Shown in pieces: positions 5,456 to 14,398 of a stretch of 16,507 nt of DNA (within the stretch, counting starts at the first letter, position 1; each line of letters starts with the position of its first letter). The notes below the pieces were generated by a model. The model saw only the letters and a list, made by a program, of their open reading frames with translations. It was not told the origin of the DNA and did no database searches. The position numbers were made by a program, and so were the translations under genes. Source of the DNA: Chloroflexota bacterium (GTDB lineage: Bacteria; Chloroflexota; Dehalococcoidia; Bin125); the NCBI GenBank assembly GCA_026707335.1, contig JAPOXB010000139.1, forward strand, positions 1 through 16,507. Reading direction: 5' to 3'.

Positions 5456-7056
5456 GGCCAAACCATCCGCTTGTGCGGACGGTCGGCCAGGCGCTTCAGC
5501 TTCGGCTGGGCGAGCTTGACAAACTGGCAGGCGAGGCGCCGCGTCTCGCGCGGGTCGATCAGATCGATGACGTCGAAGTCGTGCGCCGCCTTCATCGGCG
5601 AGCGCAGGCGCAGCAGCCGCTCCTCGATCATCAGCCGGTGCGCCTCCGGGTCGGGCGCGGCCTCGATCTCGCGCTTGTAGGCCGCCGCCACGCCCCCCTC
5701 GATGGGGATGCCGCCCCACTCGCCGGCCGGCCAGCCGAAGCGCAGGTTGACGTTGAAGGGGTGGCCGATGCTGTGCGGCGCGTCGGCCGCCACGCCGTAC
5801 GACTTGCGCACCGCGAACTCCACCTTGGGCACTTCCGCCTCGGCGCTGGCCAGCAGCGCCCGCGCGCCGCGCCGCATCTGCGCGCCCCGCTCGGCCGCCG
5901 AGCCCAGCATGAAGCCGGGCATGTCGAGGAAGATCACGACCGGCAGGTTGAACGCGTCGCAGAGCATCACGAAGTGGGCGTACTTGTCGGCCGCCGGGCC
6001 GTCCATCGCCCCGGCCATGACCATCGGGTCGTTGCCGATGATGCCGGCGCTGTAGCCGTCGAAGCGGCCGAAGCCCGTGATCAGCGAGCCGCCGAAGTAG
6101 CGCCGCATCTCGAAGAACTCGCCGTTGTCCACCACCAGCTCGATCAAGCGGCGCGGGTCGTAGCCGCGCGTGCGCTTGGTCGGCATGAGGTGGAGCAACT
6201 CCTCGACCGGCCGGTGGGGATCGTCGCCGGTCTCCACCCGCTCGGCCACGCCGTACATGTTGTCCGGCAGGTACGAGAGGAAGCTGCGGATCTGGTCGAA
6301 GAGGTCTTCCTCGTCCTCGGCCGCGTTGTCGACCTCGCCGCTCGTGTGGACGTGCATCTGGTAGCCGCCCAGATCGTTCTTGTGGATCCGCTCGCCGATC
6401 GCGCGCTCCACGACCGGGGGCCCCGACGGGAAGACCTGCGACTGGTCCTTCACCATGCAGTTGAAGTGCGACACGCAGCCGGCGGCGGCCGGCAGCCCGG
6501 CGCAGGCCCCCATGAAGCCCGCCGCGACGGGCACGTTGCGCATCAACTCCGCCAGCCGCCACCAGTGCTCGCCCTGGGGCAGCGCCATGCGGCCCGAGTG
6601 CTCGTCGGCCTTGGAGCTGTGCCCCACCCCCTCGATCAGCGCGACGTAGGGGATGCCGTAGGTCAGGGACAGCGGCTGCGTGTACTGCCAGGGCCCCTTG
6701 TGCACGTCGTGCGGGCTGCCGCCGGAGATCGTGGAGTCGTCGCCGCCGATGGCCACCGGCCGCCCGTTGATCTCGGCCAGGCCCATGACGTACGCGCCGG
6801 GCTTGAACGAGGTCAGGTTGCCGTCGGCGGCGTACTCAGCCGCTCCCACGAGCGGGCCCGCCTCCAGGAACGTGCCGGGGTCGGCCAGCCGTTCCATCCG
6901 CTCGCGGGCCGTGTACTTGCCCTTCTCGTGGAAGCGCGCGATCCGGTCGAGGCCGCCCATCTCCCGCGCCAGGCCGCGGATGTACTCCAGCTCGTCGAGC
7001 GCCTTCTCCCAGGGCTCGCCGGGTTTCCAACTGTCGTGGCGGGGGTCTGCGGGCAT
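5452..7056 (-). CDS. Biotin-dependent acyl-CoA carboxylase, carboxyltransferase subunit (PccB/MmdA-like), 534 aa
   Basis: Transfers CO2 from carboxybiotin to an acyl-CoA. The start region RFHEKGKYTARERMERLADPG (about 41-61) is the classic carboxyltransferase N-terminus. Two crotonase-like halves follow: N-half AIGGDDSTISGGSP (102-115) and GFMGACAGLPAAAG (180-193), C-half GNDPMVMAGAMDGPAADK (341-358), LPVVIFLDMPGFMLG (371-385) and RKSYGVAADAP (417-427). Length matches PccB. The oxyanion-hole segments differ from standard PccB (GPCAGGA and YGGAY types), so an unusual acyl-CoA is possible. No biotin carboxylase or carrier gene is adjacent; partners must be elsewhere, or the BC/BCCP of the fusion at 10997 would have to serve (unlikely). 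AGGAG (7066-7062) lies five bases before the ATG. It is downstream of an epimerase-like VOC gene on the same strand, suggesting a propionyl-CoA/methylmalonyl-CoA role by inference. Confidence 0.9.
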   Translation of the reverse strand: MPADPRHDSWKPGEPWEKALDELEYIRGLAREMGGLDRIARFHEKGKYTARERMERLADPGTFLEAGPLVGAAEYAADGNLTSFKPGAYVMGLAEINGRPVAIGGDDSTISGGSPHDVHKGPWQYTQPLSLTYGIPYVALIEGVGHSSKADEHSGRMALPQGEHWWRLAELMRNVPVAAGFMGACAGLPAAAGCVSHFNCMVKDQSQVFPSGPPVVERAIGERIHKNDLGGYQMHVHTSGEVDNAAEDEEDLFDQIRSFLSYLPDNMYGVAERVETGDDPHRPVEELLHLMPTKRTRGYDPRRLIELVVDNGEFFEMRRYFGGSLITGFGRFDGYSAGIIGNDPMVMAGAMDGPAADKYAHFVMLCDAFNLPVVIFLDMPGFMLGSAAERGAQMRRGARALLASAEAEVPKVEFAVRKSYGVAADAPHSIGHPFNVNLRFGWPAGEWGGIPIEGGVAAAYKREIEAAPDPEAHRLMIEERLLRLRSPMKAAHDFDVIDLIDPRETRRLACQFVKLAQPKLKRLADRPHKRMVWP

Positions 7057-7088
7057 GACGGCTCCTGTCGCACGGCGATGACGCGGGC

Positions 7089-7094
7089 AGCCTA
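7089..7094 (-). promoter_or_regulatory. Putative -10 element TAGGCT upstream of the carboxyltransferase
   Basis: Minus-strand TAGGCT (7094-7089) lies 32 bases before the carboxyltransferase ATG, in the 67-base gap after the VOC gene. It differs by one base from the TAGACT boxes elsewhere in the window and fits TAnnnT. No -35 is evident. Confidence 0.3.
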
Positions 7095-7123
7095 CATCGC
7101 GGCGACGATTCGAGCCGCGAAGC

Positions 7124-7567
7124 CTATCGCTGCCGGCGCCGATCGCGCAGCGGCACCAACTCCGTCAGGATGCCGCCGGCGCTCCTGGGGTAGAAGAACG
7201 CCGCCCGGATGTCGCCCAGTTCGATGCGGCGCAGGCCCTGATCCTCCAACTCGCGCGCCGCCGCTTCGACGTCGCGGCAGGCGTAGCCCAGGTGGTGCAG
7301 GCCCGGGCCGAAGCGCGCCAGCCGGCGGCTGGTGCCGGTGTCGGCGCCGGGGATCGGGATCAGCACCTCCAGGTACGTCTCGCCCTCCCCGATCTTGACG
7401 AAGTAGTTGTGGGTCTGCTCGGGCTCGAAGAAGATCTTGTCGAGGTCGGCGGGGTCCGTGATGTTGCGGTCGAGGCTGAGGCCCATCTGCCGTTCCAGCA
7501 CGTCGCTGGCCTGCGGCCAGGTCCCGGCGATGCTCCCGACGTGATCCAGCCGTACGAGTCCGGACAT
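7124..7567 (-). CDS. VOC-superfamily protein, methylmalonyl-CoA epimerase-like, 147 aa
   Basis: Small two-module vicinal-oxygen-chelate protein. The best match by eye is methylmalonyl-CoA epimerase, which interconverts the two epimers of methylmalonyl-CoA with a divalent metal. LDHVGSI (7-13) gives ligand H9, TYLEVLIP (64-71) gives E67 (Gln in characterised epimerases), GPGLHHLGYACRDVEAA (87-103) gives H91 or H92, and SAGGILTELV (129-138) gives E136. The GPGLHH and GGILTEL segments are especially epimerase-like, and length fits. The ATG at 7567 is the only sensible in-frame start, yet the strong GGGAGGAA (7588-7581) is 13 bases away, a long spacing. An out-of-frame ATG at 7575 sits closer to it. 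The carboxyltransferase gene follows 67 bases downstream, supporting a C3/C4 acyl-CoA role. A related lyase or dioxygenase function cannot be excluded. Confidence 0.8.
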   Translation of the reverse strand: MSGLVRLDHVGSIAGTWPQASDVLERQMGLSLDRNITDPADLDKIFFEPEQTHNYFVKIGEGETYLEVLIPIPGADTGTSRRLARFGPGLHHLGYACRDVEAAARELEDQGLRRIELGDIRAAFFYPRSAGGILTELVPLRDRRRQR

Positions 7568-7653
7568 TGGGACATTCGGGTTCCTCCCTCTTGCTCGCCT
7601 GCCGCCCGGCGACGGCGTCCTCACAGGCAAGATAGCGCGCCGCCGCGGCCCGC

Positions 7654-8394
7654 TCAGACGCCCAGGCTCGCGCCCCCGTCGACGAGCAGGGCGGCGCCGG
7701 TGATGAAGCGCGCCTGCTGCGAGCACAGGAAGGCGACCGCCTGGCCGAAGTCGTCCGCGTCGCCGATCACGCCCGTGGGCAGGGTGCGGGCGATGGCGCT
7801 CAGGTCGTTGTTGGCGCCCCGCAGGCGCGCCGTGTCGTGCGCGCCCGGCTGCACCGAGTTGACCGTCACGCCGTCCTTGGCGACCTCGCGCGCCGTCACC
7901 TTCAGGAAGGCCGTCAGCCCCGCCCGCGCCGCCGCCGAGGCGATCAGTTGCGGCGGCGGCTGCCGCACGCCGTACGACGTGATCGCCACCACGCGGCCCC
8001 AGCCGCGCTCCTGCATCGCCGGGATGGCCGCTTGGCACATCGCGATGCTGCCCAGCATCGCCAGCTCGTTGGCCGTGCGGTAGGCCTCGATGCCGGTGCT
8101 GGCGAAGCTGCCGGCCGGGGGTCCGCCGCAGTTGGCCACCACGATGTCGATGGCGCCCAGGCGGCGCTCCGCCTCGGCGATGAAGGCGGCGCCGCCCTCG
8201 GCCGTGCCCACGTCGGCGACCAGCGGGATCACGTCGCCCTCGATCCCGGCCGCCGCCGCGTCGAGGCGGTCGCGGTCGCGGCCGCAGATCACGACCCGCG
8301 CCCCCTCGGCCGCCAGCGCCTTGGCCGAGCCGAGTCCCAGCCCCGCCGATCCCGCCGCGACGGCCGCGTTCTTGCCTGCCAGTCCCAGGTCCAT
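7654..8394 (-). CDS. Atypical SDR (3-oxoacyl-ACP-reductase-like) lacking YxxxK, 246 aa
   Basis: SDR fold with glycine-rich GSAGLGLG (15-22), GRD after beta-2 (38-40), the NAG region altered to VANCGGPPAG (86-95), S140 in AITSYGVRQPPP (137-148), and a normal C-terminus FITGAALLVDGGASLGV (230-246). The catalytic YxxxK is absent. Thirteen residues after S140 the place reads S-A-A-A-R (S153, R157), as in a known side branch annotated as 3-oxoacyl-ACP reductases with a GGP motif. The reaction is therefore uncertain. The start at 8394 follows GGGAGGGAG on the minus strand; the frame is open 15 codons further but without a better site. It is first in a minus-strand series with the VOC and carboxyltransferase genes (gaps of 86 and 67 bases) and divergent from the cyclase gene. 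Confidence 0.85.
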   Translation of the reverse strand: MDLGLAGKNAAVAAGSAGLGLGSAKALAAEGARVVICGRDRDRLDAAAAGIEGDVIPLVADVGTAEGGAAFIAEAERRLGAIDIVVANCGGPPAGSFASTGIEAYRTANELAMLGSIAMCQAAIPAMQERGWGRVVAITSYGVRQPPPQLIASAAARAGLTAFLKVTAREVAKDGVTVNSVQPGAHDTARLRGANNDLSAIARTLPTGVIGDADDFGQAVAFLCSQQARFITGAALLVDGGASLGV

Positions 8395-8445
8395 GCCCGC
8401 TCCCTCCCGGATGGTGCGATCCGCCCGCGGCCGATCCACCGCGGT

Positions 8446-8451
8446 AGTCTA
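8446..8451 (-). promoter_or_regulatory. Putative -10 element TAGACT for the minus-strand SDR
   Basis: Minus-strand TAGACT (8451-8446) lies about 51 bases before the SDR start at 8394. An identical plus-strand hexamer is only 23 bases away, so the 119-base gap looks like a back-to-back promoter pair. No -35 is obvious. Confidence 0.4.
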
Positions 8452-8474
8452 CGCGCCGCGACGCGGGCCTGGGC

Positions 8475-8480
8475 TAGACT
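8475..8480 (+). promoter_or_regulatory. Putative -10 element TAGACT for the cyclase gene
   Basis: Plus-strand GGGCTAGACT, with the hexamer at 8475-8480, lies 33 bases before the cyclase GTG. The flank resembles GGCCTAGACT before the peroxiredoxin gene. No convincing -35 is present at the usual distance. Confidence 0.4.
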
Positions 8481-8513
8481 CCACCCGCACGCAGGCACGG
8501 CGAAGGAGGGATC

Positions 8514-9443
8514 GTGGCGATCAAGCAACTCAGCGGCGCGGACGTGACGGAGATCGCGCAGCAGGTCAGCAACTGGGGCCGCTGGGGTCCCGACGACGAG
8601 CGCGGCGCGCTGAACCTGATCACGCCCGCGCGCCGCGCGGCCGCCGCGGCCCTGATCCGCGACGGCGAGACCGTCAGCTGCGCCCGCCCGCTGCCGACCG
8701 GCCCCGCGCCCAACAATCCCTTCCCCGTGCAGCACCTCATGCTCGCCACCGGCGATGCCCGGCCCCGCGTCGGGCCCGCGGCGGCGATGGACTACTTCGC
8801 CATCGCCCCCCACGGCATGGCCACCACCCACATCGACGCCCTCTGCCACATCTTCACCGGCGACAAGATGTTCAACGGCTACGACAGGTCGGAGGTCCGC
8901 AGCGACGGCGCCCACAAGCTCAGCATCATGGCCGGCAAGGACGGCATCCTGGGGCGCGGCGTCCTGCTCGACATCGCCCGGCTGCGCGGCGTCGGCTGGC
9001 TGGACAAGGGCGAGCCGATCGGCGTCGAGGATCTGGAGGCCGCCGAGGCGGCCCAGGGCGTGACCGCCGGCCCCGGCGACATCCTGCTGATCGGTACCGG
9101 CCGCGACCGCGCCGAGGCCGAGGCCGGCGGCCCCTGGGACTACTTGGAGGGCTTGGCCGGGCTGCACGCCGAGACCCTGCCCTGGCTGCGCGAGCGCGAC
9201 ATCGCCATGCTCGGCTGCGACGGCGTCTCGGACGTGATGCCCAGCGGCATCCCCGACGCCTGGATGCCGTTGCACGAGGTCATCATTCCCTGGATGGGCG
9301 TGCACTTGATCGACAACATGCAGCTCGACCGCCTGGCGGCCGCCTGCCGGGAGCGGGAGCAGTACGCCTTCTGCCTCGTCTTCGCGCCGCTGCGGCTGCG
9401 GCGCGGCACCGCCTCGCCGGTGAACCCCCTCGCCATCTTCTGA
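8514..9443 (+). CDS. Cyclase-family metal-dependent hydrolase (kynurenine-formamidase-like), 309 aa
   Basis: Member of the putative cyclase/arylformamidase family, metal-dependent hydrolases that cleave amide or ester bonds or open rings. The signature is HGMATTHIDALCH (100-112), the family's HxGTHxDxPxH motif with the Gly as Ala and the Pro replaced; H100, H106, D108 and H112 are predicted metal ligands. The N-terminal SNWGRWGPDDERGALNLITP (19-38) is typical of the longer cyclases found in degradative clusters. The C-terminal WMPLHEVIIPWMGVHLIDNM resembles the conserved product/substrate pocket segment. The start is GTG, supported by AAGGAGGG (8503-8510) a few bases upstream. The DinB-like gene begins 19 bases after the stop, so the two form an operon. 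The substrate is unknown; ring-opening or hydrolysis in an aromatic or CoA pathway is an inference. Confidence 0.88.
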   Translation: MAIKQLSGADVTEIAQQVSNWGRWGPDDERGALNLITPARRAAAAALIRDGETVSCARPLPTGPAPNNPFPVQHLMLATGDARPRVGPAAAMDYFAIAPHGMATTHIDALCHIFTGDKMFNGYDRSEVRSDGAHKLSIMAGKDGILGRGVLLDIARLRGVGWLDKGEPIGVEDLEAAEAAQGVTAGPGDILLIGTGRDRAEAEAGGPWDYLEGLAGLHAETLPWLRERDIAMLGCDGVSDVMPSGIPDAWMPLHEVIIPWMGVHLIDNMQLDRLAAACREREQYAFCLVFAPLRLRRGTASPVNPLAIF

Positions 9444-9462
9444 GCGGAAGGACCGCGCACGC

Positions 9463-10005
9463 ATGGACGCCGTTCACTTCATCCAGCAGACCCTGGCCCA
9501 GGCCCAGTTCCGGCTGCGCGCCACCTGCGACGGCCTCGACGACGCGCAGGCCCGCTGGCGCCCGGCCCCCGAGGCGAACTGCGTGGGCTTCATCCTTTGG
9601 CACCTCGCCCGCACCGAGGACAACCTCGCCAGCGGGGAGCAGGGCCTCGACACGCTCTGGGCCGGCGACGGCTGGCACGCCCGCTTCGGCAACGACGTCG
9701 AGACGCCCGCGGTGCTCGCCGACCGCCAGTCGGCGCTCGCCCTCGATATCCCGCCGCTGCCGCTGCTGCTCGACTATCAGGCCGCGGCGGCCGAGCGCAC
9801 CCGCGCCCTGCTCGCCACGCTCACGGCCGGCGACCTCGACCAGCCCTCGCGGTCATGGCCCGAGATGCAGCTCGCCGACGTGCTCCGCCACCTGGCGACG
9901 CACAAGAACAACCACCACGGCCAGATCGACTTCCTGCGCGGCCTCCAGCAGGACGACTGGGACCTGCCGCCCGGCACCGGCGTACGTCTGCCCGACGACG
10001 CCTAG
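9463..10005 (+). CDS. DinB/YfiT-like four-helix-bundle metal protein, 180 aa
   Basis: DinB-superfamily protein, a fold shared with mycothiol- and bacillithiol-dependent enzymes and maleylpyruvate isomerase. The metal triad is recognisable: H47 in FILWHLARTEDN (43-54) and H147 plus H151 in HLATHKNNHHGQIDFLRGL (143-161). Length suits the family. The ATG has GGAAGGA (9446-9452) about 10 bases upstream and lies 19 bases after the cyclase gene, indicating cotranscription. A thiol-dependent transferase or isomerase acting with the cyclase is possible, but members of this family often have no known function. Its TAG shares CTAG (10002-10005) with the TAG of the opposing SDR. Confidence 0.85.
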   Translation: MDAVHFIQQTLAQAQFRLRATCDGLDDAQARWRPAPEANCVGFILWHLARTEDNLASGEQGLDTLWAGDGWHARFGNDVETPAVLADRQSALALDIPPLPLLLDYQAAAAERTRALLATLTAGDLDQPSRSWPEMQLADVLRHLATHKNNHHGQIDFLRGLQQDDWDLPPGTGVRLPDDA

Positions 10006-10772
10006 CGCGCGTCGACCGTGCCGCCGCTGACGTAGATGCGCTGGCTGCTGACGTAGGACGCGCCCGGCCCACAGAGGAACACGACCACGCTCGCGATCTC
10101 CTCCGGCGTGCAGACGTGCCCGAAGGCCGACTCGGGGTCGATCTCGCGCAGCGATTCGACGCCCCGCGTCGCCCGCATCAGCCGGAAGCCCATCTCGGTA
10201 TCGACCAGCCCCGGCGCGACGGTGTTCACGTGGATGCCGTGCGGCATCTCCTCCTTCGCCAGCGTGTGCGCGAACGCCTCCTGGGCCGCCTTGGCCATGT
10301 TGTAGGGCGAGCCGTTGGCCTGCAGGCCGGCCGTCGCGGCGCTGGTGATCTGCACCACGTCGCCGCGCTCCAACTCCCGCATCTGCGGGATCAGCAGGTG
10401 CGCCATGTACCACGACCCGAAGGCATGCGTGCGCAGCACCCGCTCCATCTCCGCCGGCTCGCCTTCGCCCACCGTGTTCCCCCGCGACGCGATGCCCGCG
10501 TTGTTGACCAGGATGCTGATCGGCCCCAGCCGCTCCAGCGCCTGCTCGGCCATCGCCTCGCAGGCCGCGTAGTCCGACACATCGGCCTGGAAGATCTCGG
10601 CCCGCCGTCCGCCGGCGCGGATCGCCGCCGCGACCTCCTCGGCGTGCGCGGAGCGCTTCGCGTAGTTGATCGCGACGTCGGCGCCCTCCGCCGCCAGCGC
10701 CCGCGCGATCGCGGCGCCGATGCCGCGGCCGCCGCCCGTGACCAGTGCCGTCCGTCCGTCGAGTGTGCCCAT
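10002..10772 (-). CDS. Classical SDR oxidoreductase (FabG-like), 256 aa
   Basis: NAD(P)H-dependent 3-oxoacyl or 3-hydroxyacyl dehydrogenase-type enzyme. Motifs are complete: TGGGRGIG (12-19), D64 in FQADVSD, NNAG (90-93), S144 in ITSAATAG and YNMAK (Y157, K161). The C-terminus FLCGPGASYVSSQRIYVSGG is the usual FabG-type end. NYAKR after beta-2 (36-40) fits an NADP-preferring enzyme. AAGGA (10783-10779) lies six bases before the ATG. It is divergent from the carboxylase fusion across a 224-base gap and convergent with the DinB gene, overlapping it by four bases. This SDR keeps the catalytic Tyr and Lys, in contrast with the one at 7654-8394. The exact substrate is unknown. Confidence 0.92.
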   Translation of the reverse strand: MGTLDGRTALVTGGGRGIGAAIARALAAEGADVAINYAKRSAHAEEVAAAIRAGGRRAEIFQADVSDYAACEAMAEQALERLGPISILVNNAGIASRGNTVGEGEPAEMERVLRTHAFGSWYMAHLLIPQMRELERGDVVQITSAATAGLQANGSPYNMAKAAQEAFAHTLAKEEMPHGIHVNTVAPGLVDTEMGFRLMRATRGVESLREIDPESAFGHVCTPEEIASVVVFLCGPGASYVSSQRIYVSGGTVDAR

Positions 10773-10996
10773 GGAATGTCCTTATCCTTAAGCGCGGCAG
10801 TGCGAGCGCCGGTGCATGTGCCGGCGCGTGCCGGCCGATCGCTGCCCCGGCCCCGCCCGCGGCTGTACGTTGCCGGGGCGACCCGGCCATCATGGCGGCG
10901 GTCATGGTAGGCCCGCCGGCCGGTTGCGTCTCGCGGGCGTCCCGATGACCACCGGGCCCGGGAGCGCCCCGGCAAGCCTGAAACGAGGGCGAGAGC
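10773..10996. promoter_or_regulatory. Divergent gap between FabG-like SDR and carboxylase fusion, with inverted repeat
   Basis: The 224-base gap should carry both promoters. A plus-strand TACGTT (10866-10871) is a possible -10 that would give a leader of about 120 bases. GCGCCGG (10806-10812) and CCGGCGC (10821-10827) form a perfect 7-bp inverted repeat around eight bases, and GTGCCGGC is directly repeated at 10818-10825 and 10828-10835. These could bind a regulator. No small gene with a ribosome binding site was recognised. Confidence 0.3.
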
Positions 10997-14374
<3,378 letters not shown>

Positions 14375-14375
14375 C

Positions 14376-14391
14376 CGCGCGGCGTCGCGCG
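14376..14391. terminator. Weak hairpin between convergent genes
   Basis: CGCGC (14376-14380) pairs with GCGCG (14387-14391) around GGCGTC in the 24-base gap between the convergent carboxylase and CoA transferase genes. There is no T tract on either side, so a role in termination is only suggested by its position. Confidence 0.25.
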
Positions 14392-14398
14392 AGCCCGG

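Noticed and set aside
5473..7398. Long plus-strand open frame opposite the carboxyltransferase and VOC genes
   Set aside because: Low-complexity translation without motifs; the minus strand encodes clear enzymes in this stretch.
7360..7575. Alternative 71-codon minus-strand frame starting at ATG 7575, nearer the GGAGGAA site
   Set aside because: It is out of frame with the VOC protein and gives a Ser/Thr/Arg-rich translation without homology.
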